DNA of 64,000 nt from Microbacterium maritypicum (GTDB taxonomy: Bacteria; Actinomycetota; Actinomycetes; Actinomycetales; Microbacteriaceae). The DNA is taken from assembly GCF_041529975.1 (NCBI RefSeq), contig NZ_CP168030.1:3100001-3164000 (forward strand), given 5' to 3'. Of this stretch, positions 27,756 to 36,405 are shown in pieces. Position 1 is the first letter of the stretch; each line of letters begins with the position of its first letter. The translations under genes and the position numbers were made by a program. Below the pieces are notes generated by a model, which saw only the letters and a program-made list of their open reading frames with translations, did no database searches and was not told the DNA's origin.

Positions 27756-28739
27756 TCACAGCCTCACGGAGTCGCCGTCGCGCGCCGACTCGAGTGCGGC
27801 TTCGACGACCACCAGTGTGCGAAGGCCCTGCTCCATGGTGACGACGTCAGTCCGCTGGCCGAGGACGGCATCGCGGAACGCCTCGTGCTCGACGCGCAGC
27901 GGCTCCCGCTTCGCGAAGGCGAAACGGGTGACGTCCCCTTCGGAGACACCGCGGAACGAAGAGACGGACTCCCATTCCAGCGGAATCGTCCCGTTCGCGT
28001 AGAAAGTCAGGTCGCCGGTGGAGGTGTCGGCGAGGAACGCGCCCTTCTCTCCCGTCACGACCGTCAGCCGCTCCTTCATGGGGCTCAGCCAGTTCACGAT
28101 GTTGTTGACGATGACGCCCGACGTCGTGCGTCCCGTGATGGTGATCATGTCCTCGTGCTCGCGGCCGCTCTTGAACGCCGTCTGCGCGAAGATGCGCTCG
28201 TAATCGCTCTGCACGACCCACGCCGTGAGGTCGACGTCGTGCGATGCCAGGTCCTTGGCGACCCCGACGTCGGCGATGCGCGAGGGGAACGGCCCCTGCC
28301 GGCGCGTGACGACCTGATACACGGCTCCGAGTTCGCCGGCTTCGATGCGGCGTCGCAGTTCCTGGACCGCGGGGTTGAAACGCTCTATGTGACCGACGGC
28401 TCCCACCAGACCGGCCGACGCGAATGCGTCGACCATGCGCTGGCCGGCCTCGACGCTGTGCGCGATCGGCTTCTCCACCAGGGTGTGCACACCCGCGGCT
28501 GCGAGCTTCAGGGCTGCGTCCTCATGGAATCGCGTCGGGACCGCGACCACGGCGATGTCGATGCCCGTGGCGATCAGTGCTTCGATGTCGGGGAGGATCT
28601 GGAGATCACCGGCGACGCCGTGAGGGTCGCCCCCGGGATCGGCGATCGCCACCAGTTCGACGCCGTCGATCTCCCGGAGGACGCGTGCATGATGACGCCC
28701 CATCATCCCCACGCCGAGCAGGCCTGCGCGCAGAGTCAT
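27756..28739 (-). CDS. Gfo/Idh/MocA oxidoreductase (WbpB-like)
   Basis: The 327-residue NAD-dependent sugar dehydrogenase has the Rossmann motif GLLGVGMMGRHHARV (7-20), the catalytic E-K-P at 89-91 (LVEKPIA) and the substrate His region KDLASHDVDLTAW. Next to an aminotransferase and a hexapeptide acetyltransferase this is the WbpB position: oxidation at C3 of UDP-GlcNAcA. Its ATG shares one base with the stop of the aminotransferase (TGATG), so the products are made together. Confidence 0.9.
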   Translation of the reverse strand: MTLRAGLLGVGMMGRHHARVLREIDGVELVAIADPGGDPHGVAGDLQILPDIEALIATGIDIAVVAVPTRFHEDAALKLAAAGVHTLVEKPIAHSVEAGQRMVDAFASAGLVGAVGHIERFNPAVQELRRRIEAGELGAVYQVVTRRQGPFPSRIADVGVAKDLASHDVDLTAWVVQSDYERIFAQTAFKSGREHEDMITITGRTTSGVIVNNIVNWLSPMKERLTVVTGEKGAFLADTSTGDLTFYANGTIPLEWESVSSFRGVSEGDVTRFAFAKREPLRVEHEAFRDAVLGQRTDVVTMEQGLRTLVVVEAALESARDGDSVRL

Positions 28740-29836
28740 CAGGCACCCGCCTTCGCGATCGCGTTGACGGCCGCGACGATGCGTTCGAGATCATCCTGGG
28801 TCAGGGACGGGTGGACGGGCAGAGAGGCCACCTCGCGGGCGGCGCGCTCGGTCTCCGGCAGGTCGAGACCCGGGGCGAAGTGCGTCAGAGACGGCAGTCG
28901 GTGGTTCGGGATCGGGTAGTACACCCCGGCGCCGACGTTGTACTCGTTCTTGAGTGCGGCGACGAAGCCGTCGCGGTCCTCGGGTACGCGGATCGTGTAC
29001 TGGTGGTAGACGTGCACGGCGCCGTCCGCGACCGGAGGCACGACGACGCCCTCGAGATTGGCGTCGAGGAATGCGGCGTTGGCCTGCCGGGTCTTCGTCC
29101 AGGCATCGACCTTGGTGAGCTGCACGCGTCCGATCGCAGCGTGGATGTCCGTCATACGGGCGTTGAAGCCGATGACCTCGTTCTCGTACTGACGCTCCAT
29201 GCCCTGGTTGCGCAGGAGCTTGACCTGGCGGGCGAGCTCGTCGGTCGCCGTGGTGACCATGCCCCCCTCGCCGCTCGTCATGTTCTTCGTAGGGTAGAGG
29301 CTGAACATCGCGAAGTCGCCGAACGAGCCGACCGGGCGTCCGTCGAGCGAGGCGCCGTGAGCCTGCGCCGCGTCCTCGTACAGCGCGACCCCGCGGTCAG
29401 CGGCGAGGGCCTCCAGCTCCCGCATGCGGGCCGGGTGGCCGTACAGGTGCACGGGGAGGATGCCTTTGGTCTTCGGCGTGATCGCGGCCGCGACCGCCTC
29501 GGGGTCGAGCGAGAACGTGTCGGGCTCGATGTCGACGAAGACCGGCGTACCTCCGGTGAGGGCGACGGAGTTCCCCGTGGCCGCGAAGGTGAACGACGGC
29601 ACGATGACCTCGTCACCGGCACCGACGCCGGCCGCGAGCAGGCCGAGGTGCAGGCCCGCGGTGCCGGAGTTCACCGCGACGGAGGGGCGCCCGGGCACGA
29701 AATGCGCCGAGAACTCCTGCTCGAACGCGGCGACCTCGGGGCCCTGAGCGACCATGCCGCTGCGCAGGACGCGGTCGACGGCCTCCCGCTCTTCGTCGCC
29801 GATGATGGGCTTCGCGGGGGGAATGAACTCGCTCAC
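28739..29836 (-). CDS. DegT/DnrJ/EryC1 sugar aminotransferase (WbpE-like)
   Basis: The 365-residue PLP enzyme carries the Schiff-base lysine K184 in SLYPTKNMTSGEGG, the cofactor Asp in EDAAQAHGA (154-162) and the GTAGLHL phosphate site (58-64). WbpE has its lysine at 185, so the alignment is close. It would aminate the 3-keto sugar made by the gene downstream. The GTG at 29836 overlaps the acetyltransferase stop and has AAGGAG 5 nt before it. A longer open frame upstream is ruled out because it runs through the acetyltransferase. Confidence 0.92.
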   Translation of the reverse strand: MSEFIPPAKPIIGDEEREAVDRVLRSGMVAQGPEVAAFEQEFSAHFVPGRPSVAVNSGTAGLHLGLLAAGVGAGDEVIVPSFTFAATGNSVALTGGTPVFVDIEPDTFSLDPEAVAAAITPKTKGILPVHLYGHPARMRELEALAADRGVALYEDAAQAHGASLDGRPVGSFGDFAMFSLYPTKNMTSGEGGMVTTATDELARQVKLLRNQGMERQYENEVIGFNARMTDIHAAIGRVQLTKVDAWTKTRQANAAFLDANLEGVVVPPVADGAVHVYHQYTIRVPEDRDGFVAALKNEYNVGAGVYYPIPNHRLPSLTHFAPGLDLPETERAAREVASLPVHPSLTQDDLERIVAAVNAIAKAGA

Positions 29837-30444
29837 ACGGTCTCCTTGCTCAATGTGCCTTCTGATTCGATGTATCTGTCGCCGGTGCTCGGGCAGACCC
29901 AGATGTCCGCGTCGTCGGCGGGCTTCAGCGGGATCCCCGCTTCGCCGACCCATCCGATGCGCCGCGCCGGCACGCCGACGACGAGCGCGTATGCCGGGAC
30001 ATCCTTGACGACCACCGCACCGGCGGCGACCGTCGCCCAGGCGCCGATCGTCACCGGAGCGACGCACGTCGCTCGGGCGCCGATGGACGCACCCTTCTCG
30101 ATGGTCACGCCGACCGGCTCCCAGTCGTGGGCGCTCTTGATCGACCCGTCGGGGTTGATCGCCCGGGGGTAGGTGTCGTTGGTGAGCACCACGGCGGGCC
30201 CGACGAACACGCCGTCGCCGAGCTTCGCGGGTTCGTAGACGAGGGCGTAATTCTGCACCTTGCAGTTGTCGCCCATCTCGACGCCGGTGCCGATGTAGGC
30301 GCCGCGTCCGACGATGCAGTTCTCCCCCATCCGGACGCCCTCGCGCACCTGCGCAAGGTGCCAGACGGCGGAGCCGTCGCCGATGACGGCGTCAGGGGAC
30401 ACATCTGCGGATTCGACGATCCGCACGCGAGAGGTTTCAGTCAC
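29833..30444 (-). CDS. UDP-3-amino-GlcNAcA N-acetyltransferase (WbpD-like)
   Basis: The 203-residue left-handed beta-helix protein has hexapeptide repeats from residue ~13 to ~160 (VIGDGSAVW, IVGRGAYIGTGVEMG, KLGDGVFVGPAVVLTN, ASIGARATCVAPVTIGAWATVAAGAVV). The N-terminal VESADVSPDAVIG and the block LTNDTYPRA are typical of WbpD-type acetyltransferases that acetylate the 3-amino group. The GTG at 30444 has AGGAG 5 nt before it. A longer frame to 30774 overlaps the upstream glycosyltransferase and is rejected. The C-terminal segment continues past the helix for about 30 residues. Confidence 0.9.
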   Translation of the reverse strand: MTETSRVRIVESADVSPDAVIGDGSAVWHLAQVREGVRMGENCIVGRGAYIGTGVEMGDNCKVQNYALVYEPAKLGDGVFVGPAVVLTNDTYPRAINPDGSIKSAHDWEPVGVTIEKGASIGARATCVAPVTIGAWATVAAGAVVVKDVPAYALVVGVPARRIGWVGEAGIPLKPADDADIWVCPSTGDRYIESEGTLSKETV

Positions 30445-30490
30445 GGGGGCTCCTAGCACGCCGCCGAGAACTGGCAGCACTGACGAGATT

Positions 30491-31669
30491 CTACTTGGCG
30501 CTGCGCCGCGAACCTCGACGCGCGCCGCGAACGACGTCCGCGGCCCGCGCGCCCACTGTGCGTAACGACGCGTTGTCGACGGCCCAGGCGACACGCGCCG
30601 GCCTCGCGCGCTCGGTGGTTCCGTCCGTCCACTCGGCGAGCAGTCGCCGCATCGCGGAGGCGACATCGCGAGCGTCGAAGCCGACTGCTTCGCCGAGACC
30701 GCCGGCGCGCACGACCTCTCCGCCGGTTTCCGCGCCGGCGAAGAGGACGGGCGTGCCGACCGCGGCGGCCGCATACGTCTTGGTCGGCCGGGCGAAGTCG
30801 TAGCCGATGCCGGGCACGATGCTCACGAGCGCCGCCACCGCCCCTCTGAGCCACGAGGCGGATTCCCCGGGTCCGACGAGTCCGCCGAAATGCACCCGGC
30901 CCGGCGCGACCTCCTCCGCGAGCACCTTGAGTTCGGGTTCCACGGACCCCTGCCCGAAGAACCGGATGTGGACGTCGGCCTCGGTGATCTCCGCCAGCGC
31001 ACGGATGAACACCTCGGGCTGCTGCCACTCCGACATGGTCCCCGTGTAGACGAAATACGGGACCTCCACCGACGGGACCGATACGTCGGGGGAGAACAGA
31101 TCGGTGTCGATGCCATTGCCGACACTGATGACCCTCTCGGGATGGCCGCCGATGTCTCCCAGTCGTTCCGCGACCTCCGGCGACACGGCGATGGCCGACG
31201 CAGCGCGTCGCAGGACGAAGCTCTCGACGGCGCGCATGACCGCGATCACCGGTCGAGGCGCCTCCATGGACGCCACCGCGTCGGTCCAGACATCGCCTGG
31301 GTAGTACACCAGGACGCGTCCGGTGAGGAGTGAGACAAGCGCGGCGACGAGTCCGGTCGTGGGCGGTGCCTCCGCGACGATCACATCTGCGCGATGCCGC
31401 AGCAGACGGAAGAACAACGGAATGTCGAAGGAGAGGTACTGCACATACCCGCGGATGGCTCCGGTCCGATCACGAAGGACCCTGGCTCGCCGAACGGTGA
31501 CGCCCGGCTCGTCGGAGATCGTCATCCCCTGGGGAGGCCGCGTCGTGAGCACCACGACGTCGGACTCGGGTGCGAGAGCCCGGACGAGTGCGTCCATCCG
31601 GAAGCTGGCGGCTGTGACTTCCGGCGTGTACAGCCGCGTCGCGACGACGACCCGTCTTCTCCTCGGCAT
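30491..31669 (-). CDS. GT4 glycosyltransferase, first gene of the long operon
   Basis: The 392-residue GT-B protein starts RRVVVATRLYTPEVTAASFRMD. It has EAPPTTGLVAALVSLLTGR in the N-terminal half and YTGTMSEWQQPE, FFGQG and YAAAAVGTPVLFAG in the donor half. It resembles WbuB/WcaI-type enzymes that act on N-acetylated amino sugars. The ATG at 31669 has an AGGGGCAGG just upstream. The open frame continues to 32578, but that part runs antisense to a conserved GT2 and is rejected. The gene is 46 bp upstream of the acetyltransferase. Confidence 0.87.
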   Translation of the reverse strand: MPRRRRVVVATRLYTPEVTAASFRMDALVRALAPESDVVVLTTRPPQGMTISDEPGVTVRRARVLRDRTGAIRGYVQYLSFDIPLFFRLLRHRADVIVAEAPPTTGLVAALVSLLTGRVLVYYPGDVWTDAVASMEAPRPVIAVMRAVESFVLRRAASAIAVSPEVAERLGDIGGHPERVISVGNGIDTDLFSPDVSVPSVEVPYFVYTGTMSEWQQPEVFIRALAEITEADVHIRFFGQGSVEPELKVLAEEVAPGRVHFGGLVGPGESASWLRGAVAALVSIVPGIGYDFARPTKTYAAAAVGTPVLFAGAETGGEVVRAGGLGEAVGFDARDVASAMRRLLAEWTDGTTERARPARVAWAVDNASLRTVGARAADVVRGARRGSRRSAK

Positions 31670-31714
31670 CCTGCCCCTGTAGCTCGGTTGATGAAGGTCC
31701 GTTCGGACACCTGA

Positions 31715-31720
31715 CACAAT
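31715..31720 (+). promoter_or_regulatory. Possible -10 box of the GT2/DUF2304 pair
   Basis: CACAAT with a 6-nt spacer to the ATG at 31727. The first base departs from the TANNNT pattern seen elsewhere, so this is weaker. The PH-domain gene at 45766 has the same CACAAT at 6 nt. Confidence 0.35.
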
Positions 31721-31726
31721 AGAACC

Positions 31727-32425
31727 ATGTCCTCGAGCGTCCCCGCGCCTCCCTCCCCCGACCGCAGCGCCTGGGTCGTCATCCCCCTCTACAACGAGGC
31801 GAGCGTGATCGGCGGCGTGGTGGAGAGCCTGAAGCCGTTCTTCGCGCACATCGTCTGCGTCGACGACGGCTCTCGTGACGGATCCGCCCGCGAGGCGGCG
31901 AAAGCGGGCGCCATGCTCGTGCAGCATCCGGTCAACCTGGGCCAGGGCGCGGCGCTGCAGACCGGATTCGACTTCGCACTCGCGCATCCCGAGTGCGAGT
32001 ACATCGTCACCTTCGACGCCGACGGCCAGCACCGCATCGAGGATGCCATCGGCATGCTGCAGCTCGCACGCGACGAAGATGTCGCCATCGTGTTCGGATC
32101 CCGATTCCTCGACGACCGCACGAATCCCGGCTGGATCAAGAAGGTGATCCTCAAGACGGCCGTGTGGGTCACCAACCTCACCACCAGCCTCAAGCTCACC
32201 GACGCCCACAACGGACTCCGCGTCATCCGACGCGACGCCGCAGCGGCGATCGACCTCCGGCAGGACCGGATGGCGCATGCCACCGAGATCGTGCTGGAAC
32301 TCGGCCGGACCCATCTCTCCTGGAAGGAGTATCCGGTGGAGCTCCTGTACACGGACTATTCGAAGGCGAAGGGCCAGAGCGTGCTCAACTCCGTCAACAT
32401 CCTCGTCGACCTGGTGGTGAGGTAG
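31727..32425 (+). CDS. Polyprenyl-phosphate-type GT2 glycosyltransferase
   Basis: The 232-residue protein has a GT2 core of the DPM1 class: WVVIPLYNEASVIGGVV, VCVDDGSRDGS, HPVNLGQGAALQTGF and the DxD region FDADGQHRIED (about 100-110). There is no membrane tail. It is followed after 3 bp by a DUF2304 membrane protein, a frequent partner that probably anchors it. The likely reaction is transfer of a sugar from a nucleotide donor to polyprenyl phosphate. It could supply GT-C-type membrane transferases in this locus. Confidence 0.9.
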   Translation: MSSSVPAPPSPDRSAWVVIPLYNEASVIGGVVESLKPFFAHIVCVDDGSRDGSAREAAKAGAMLVQHPVNLGQGAALQTGFDFALAHPECEYIVTFDADGQHRIEDAIGMLQLARDEDVAIVFGSRFLDDRTNPGWIKKVILKTAVWVTNLTTSLKLTDAHNGLRVIRRDAAAAIDLRQDRMAHATEIVLELGRTHLSWKEYPVELLYTDYSKAKGQSVLNSVNILVDLVVR

Positions 32426-32428
32426 CCC

Positions 32429-32782
32429 ATGTGGATCCAGATCCTCCTGATCTCCGCCATCGTGGTGCTCGCGGTGTTCATGATGCGCCGGACGGGCGCA
32501 GACAGTCACCTCGCGATCCGTCGACTGCTCATGGGCCTGTTCGTGATCGCCGCAGTGCTCTCGGTGCTCTTCCCGCAATGGCTGAGCTGGCTCGCGCAGC
32601 TCGTCGGCGTCGGTCGCGGCACCGACCTCGTGCTCTACGCGCTGATCGTGATGTTCCTCGCGTTCGTGTACTCACAGTACCGCCGCAACGTCGCCCAGCA
32701 GCGGCAGCTCACGCTTCTCGCCCGCAAGATCGCCCTGCTCGAGGCGTCAGAGAACGAGAAGCACCCTACTCACAACCCGTGA
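32429..32782 (+). CDS. DUF2304 membrane protein
   Basis: The 117-residue protein has three membrane helices (about 4-18, 33-52, 64-82) and a cytosolic basic helix at the C terminus. Size, topology and place directly after a GT2 gene match DUF2304. It presumably recruits the soluble GT2 to the membrane. The last 17 bp overlap the stop of the convergent gene at 32766. Confidence 0.85.
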   Translation: MWIQILLISAIVVLAVFMMRRTGADSHLAIRRLLMGLFVIAAVLSVLFPQWLSWLAQLVGVGRGTDLVLYALIVMFLAFVYSQYRRNVAQQRQLTLLARKIALLEASENEKHPTHNP

Positions 32783-34655
32783 CCTCGTAGAGGACGGCAT
32801 CGCCGACGCGGTCGACCTCCGTGAGGATCGAGGAGTCGTCGAGGCCGTGCAGGCCGTCGAAGGTCGTGTAGTGGTTCTCGAACAGCACACGGTCGCCGAA
32901 GTCGAGGGCGTGCGTCACGCCGAGTCTGTCGATCGCGTCGCACACGGCGGGCCCGCCCTCCACCAGGTACCTGGCCAGGGTCGACGCGTCATCGCCGTAG
33001 CGCCCGGTCACGTGAGGGAAGACCACGTCGTGCCCGGTGAATGCGAACAACAGGCCGGCTCCGGTCAGCGGGTCGCCGATCACGACGGCGTCGTCGGGCA
33101 ACTCGTCGTCGATCTCGTCGAACAGCGCCACTTCGTCGGGTGAGAGCCCCTGCGACGCCTCGCTGAACTGGAAGCTCACGCTGCGCATGTAGCCCACGTC
33201 GTTGCGAAGTCCCACGAGGTGGGTCGCCCCTGCGACGGCGACGATCGCGACGACGGCGACCACGAGGCCCCTGCGTCCTGCCGGCCACCAGCCTCGGATC
33301 CATTCGACGACGACGGACGCGCCGAGCGCGGCGAGCGGCAGTCCCCACACCGCGATGAGCGCTCCGACGCGGGTCGTGTCGTCGTACCAGACGCCGACGA
33401 AGACACTGCGGATCGATTCGACCGGGAACCAGGTCGCCATCAGGAAGAAGAAGATGCTCACGGCGTAGGACCCGAGGATCCACCACGTCCGGTCCTTCAC
33501 CACGCGCCAGATACCGATCGCCGCCAGCGGCCCGAGCAGGAGCCCCGTCGACCTGCCGACCGGGCTGAGGAATGCGACCTCGCCGAGAGCCTGCCCCAGA
33601 GAGGAGGTGGGAAGCCACTCGTGCGTCGTCACATTGGCCACGATCCAGACCACGGCGAGTGCGACCGCCCCCAGAATCACCGAGAGTGCGACGACGACCC
33701 GTGTCGTGGTTCCGCCCGCGCGAGCTGTGCGCCACGCCAACCAGACGAGGTAGGGCACGAGCAGCACCACCGCGCCGAGAAGTGCGGAGGGATGCGCGAG
33801 GGCGACCGCACCCGCGGCCGCGAGGGCGACGAGGATGCGCAGCGTCCTCCCCGCCCACGAGAGCGCCGGCGCGAAGGCGATCAGGACGACCGCGAGGAAG
33901 ATCGGGATCAGCGCGGTGCCGAGCAGGTTGGGATAGAGGACGCCCCAGTTGAGGAAGCCGAGGGGGAAGACGCTGAAGCCCAGACCCACGAGCGGAGCCC
34001 ACGTGGTGGCAGCCGGGCGGGACGGGAACGCCACGGCGGTCAGGCAGGCGAGGGCGACGGGCCACACCAGCGCGATCACCGCGACGGTGGTCACGTTGGT
34101 CGCCGCGACGATGCTGCCCGCGGCCGGCACGACGAGACTGACCAGCGCGTGCCAGAGGGTGGGATAGAACGACGTCGCGGCGCCGGGCACCACCATCGTC
34201 ATGTGCAGCGGGGAGGCGTCGCCGGTCTCAGCGATGAACTCGACGGCGTTCAGATGGAACAGGCCGTCATAGAGCTGGGAGGGGTTGCCGGGAGCCCCGA
34301 TGCCCAAGGCGACGATGCCGATCCAGGCGACAACGGCCGCGGCGAGCGCGATCCATGCGCCCCTCCCCGCACGGGGCGCGGCGTCGACCGCGCGCCGGTC
34401 GAAGAACCGGAGCGCCGCGGCGACGACCCAGATGACGACGGTGACCACGGCTACGGGAATCAGTCCCCAGCGCATCCCCAGCAGCGGTGCGAGGAGAGAT
34501 GCGGCGGCGAGCACGCCGAGGGAGACGGCGATCGCCACACCGACACGCACGATTCCCTGCACGCCGCGAAGGCAGAGTCCGACGGGCAGCCCCGGGACGA
34601 TCAGAAGAGCGGCCGCGACGAGCAGCGCAGGGATCTGGCCGATCCAGTCGCTCAC
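32766..34655 (-). CDS. Large multi-pass membrane protein (DUF6541-like), possible GT-C enzyme
   Basis: The 629-residue protein has about 13 hydrophobic segments and a ~130-residue outer domain at the C terminus (EIDDELPDDAVVIGDPL, then LARYLVEGGP). The loop QLYDGLFHLNAVEFI with an acidic residue and the fused outer domain recall GT-C transferases of polyprenyl-phosphate sugars. The family resembles DUF6541. Its GTG overlaps the stop of the Wzt-like gene, so it is the third gene of exporter unit 2 and likely modifies the exported polymer outside the cell. Exact function is unknown. Confidence 0.82.
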   Translation of the reverse strand: MSDWIGQIPALLVAAALLIVPGLPVGLCLRGVQGIVRVGVAIAVSLGVLAAASLLAPLLGMRWGLIPVAVVTVVIWVVAAALRFFDRRAVDAAPRAGRGAWIALAAAVVAWIGIVALGIGAPGNPSQLYDGLFHLNAVEFIAETGDASPLHMTMVVPGAATSFYPTLWHALVSLVVPAAGSIVAATNVTTVAVIALVWPVALACLTAVAFPSRPAATTWAPLVGLGFSVFPLGFLNWGVLYPNLLGTALIPIFLAVVLIAFAPALSWAGRTLRILVALAAAGAVALAHPSALLGAVVLLVPYLVWLAWRTARAGGTTTRVVVALSVILGAVALAVVWIVANVTTHEWLPTSSLGQALGEVAFLSPVGRSTGLLLGPLAAIGIWRVVKDRTWWILGSYAVSIFFFLMATWFPVESIRSVFVGVWYDDTTRVGALIAVWGLPLAALGASVVVEWIRGWWPAGRRGLVVAVVAIVAVAGATHLVGLRNDVGYMRSVSFQFSEASQGLSPDEVALFDEIDDELPDDAVVIGDPLTGAGLLFAFTGHDVVFPHVTGRYGDDASTLARYLVEGGPAVCDAIDRLGVTHALDFGDRVLFENHYTTFDGLHGLDDSSILTEVDRVGDAVLYEVTGCE

Positions 34656-35389
34656 GCGTCCACCAGGGCGATGGCGCCCTCGACCTCACCGTCGTAGACG
34701 ACCTCGCCTTTGTTGATCACGATGCCGCGAGTACACAGCTCACGGACCATCTCCATGTCGTGGCTGACGACGACGAGCGTCTTGCCCGCGGCGATGAGCT
34801 CTTCGAACTTGAGTCGGCACTTCTCCCGGAACGGCGCATCGCCGACGGAGAGGATCTCGTCGACGAGGAGCACGTCGAGCTCGACGTGGATCGCGACCGA
34901 GAACGCCAGCCGCATGAACATCCCGGAGGAGTAGTGCTTGACCTCCTGGTCGATGAACTGCTCGATCTCGCTGAACGCCACGATCTCGTCGTAGCGCGCC
35001 TCGATCTCGTGCCTTTTCATGCCCAGGATCGCAGCGTTGAGGAAGACGTTCTCGCGTCCGGAGAGTTCGGGATGGAAGCCCGCGCCGACCTCGATGAGAC
35101 CGGCGACCCGACCGCGGGTCAGGACCTGTCCCTCATCGGGCTCCATGACGCCGGACACCAGCTTGAGAAGTGTGGACTTGCCCGATCCGTTGAGCCCGAG
35201 GATGGCGACGGACTCCCCCTCGCCGATGACGAGGTCCACGCCTTTCAGCGCTTCGAACTGGCTGGTGAGCTTCTGCCGCTTGATCCAGGCGACGACGGTG
35301 TCCTTGAGGGAGAACGCGTGGTTGAGCGTGAACCGCTTGCGCACGTCGTCGATGATGATGCTCGGCCTGATCGCCGTCTGTTCACTCAT
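34652..35389 (-). CDS. Polysaccharide ABC exporter ATPase, Wzt-like (system 2)
   Basis: The 245-residue ATPase has Walker A GLNGSGKST (about 73-81), signature YSSGM and Walker B LLVDEILSVGD, with the H-loop VVSHD. Like the system 1 protein it lacks a C-terminal carbohydrate-binding domain. An N-terminal extension of ~30 residues (RKRFTLNHAFSLKDTVV) precedes the fold, a feature of teichoic-acid and O-antigen exporters (TagH/Wzt). It overlaps the permease by 4 bp. It differs in sequence from system 1, so two distinct polymers are probably exported. Confidence 0.9.
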   Translation of the reverse strand: MSEQTAIRPSIIIDDVRKRFTLNHAFSLKDTVVAWIKRQKLTSQFEALKGVDLVIGEGESVAILGLNGSGKSTLLKLVSGVMEPDEGQVLTRGRVAGLIEVGAGFHPELSGRENVFLNAAILGMKRHEIEARYDEIVAFSEIEQFIDQEVKHYSSGMFMRLAFSVAIHVELDVLLVDEILSVGDAPFREKCRLKFEELIAAGKTLVVVSHDMEMVRELCTRGIVINKGEVVYDGEVEGAIALVDA

Positions 35390-36357
35390 AGGTCCTGTGC
35401 GAACTTTCCCTCGAGGCGGCGGAAGACGAACTGTCCGATCAGCAGGGTGGCGACGGCGATGAGGAACGTCCACAGCGTGTTCCAGCCCAGGTTCGGCGGC
35501 AGTTCGATCATGCCCTTACCTGCGTATCCCGCGGCCGAGATCATGCCCTCGCTCGCCGGGCGCCAGAAAGCGTAATGGAAGAGCTCCACGCCCTGGGTGA
35601 TCGGATTGAGGAGGTACAGCTCCACGAGCCACGACGGCCAGTGCAGCCGGTCGACGACCGCCTGTTCGACCATGGTCCACGCGTACAGCACGGGTGACGC
35701 CCACGTGGCGAGCAGCAGCATCAACTCCACGATGTTCTCGGCGTCGCGGAAGCGCACGTTGACGGCGCCGAAGAAGAGGCCGAGGCCGAGGCTGAACACC
35801 ATGACGATGATCATTCCCGCGAGCACGGCGAGGATGCTCAGCACCGAGATGTGCGCGATCCATCCCATCAGGAGGCAGACCACCAGCAGCAGCCCGACCT
35901 GCGGGAGGAAGTGCACGAACGCGACGATCACGGCCGAGACCGCGAACAGCTGGCGCGGAAGGAACACCTTGCGCACCAGCGGGGCGTTGCCGACGATCGA
36001 CGTGGTCGCGTTCTTGAATCCCTCAGAGAACAGGTTGATCACCACGATCCCCGAGAACAGGTAGACCGCGTAGTTCGGAATCCCCTTGTCGAGATTCATG
36101 AAGATGCCGAGGACCACCCAGAACACGAGGAACTGGGCCGCGGGTCGCACGTAGGACCAGGTCCATCCGAGCACCGAGTTGCGGTACCGCGTCGTGACGC
36201 CCGTGCGGACGAGAAGGTTCAGCAGATAGCGCCACCGCACCACGTCGATGAGCCCATGGCTTTTGCCGGGGATGTCGAAGTCGGCTCGCGGGATGATGGC
36301 GTAAGGATCGGGTTTGATCGTCACAGGTGTTCCATCCGGGAAAGGAGCAGCCTTCAT
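35386..36357 (-). CDS. Polysaccharide ABC exporter permease, Wzm/TagG-like (system 2)
   Basis: The 323-residue ABC-2 permease has about 60 cytosolic residues, the entry segment LLNLLVRTGVTTRYRNSVLGWTW and six helices. The RYRNSVLGxxW motif is characteristic of TagG/Wzm permeases. Start is uncertain: the ATG at 36357 has no good ribosome binding site, and a GTG at 36393 would add 12 residues. The upstream PF04122-protein gene ends just 13 bp before that GTG, so the two may be co-transcribed. Confidence 0.88.
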   Translation of the reverse strand: MKAAPFPDGTPVTIKPDPYAIIPRADFDIPGKSHGLIDVVRWRYLLNLLVRTGVTTRYRNSVLGWTWSYVRPAAQFLVFWVVLGIFMNLDKGIPNYAVYLFSGIVVINLFSEGFKNATTSIVGNAPLVRKVFLPRQLFAVSAVIVAFVHFLPQVGLLLVVCLLMGWIAHISVLSILAVLAGMIIVMVFSLGLGLFFGAVNVRFRDAENIVELMLLLATWASPVLYAWTMVEQAVVDRLHWPSWLVELYLLNPITQGVELFHYAFWRPASEGMISAAGYAGKGMIELPPNLGWNTLWTFLIAVATLLIGQFVFRRLEGKFAQDL

Positions 36358-36405
36358 ACTAGCCGGGGCATGCTGAGGATCTGCGCTGCCCACGCGCAGA
36401 CGATC

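Noticed and set aside
31670..32578. N-terminal extension of the GT4 at 30491
   Set aside because: It is antisense to a conserved GT2 (31727-32425); the ATG at 31669 begins the normal GT-B fold.
33219..34697. 492-residue plus-strand frame, very rich in Glu, Arg and Asp
   Set aside because: It is the shadow of the multi-pass membrane protein on the other strand.
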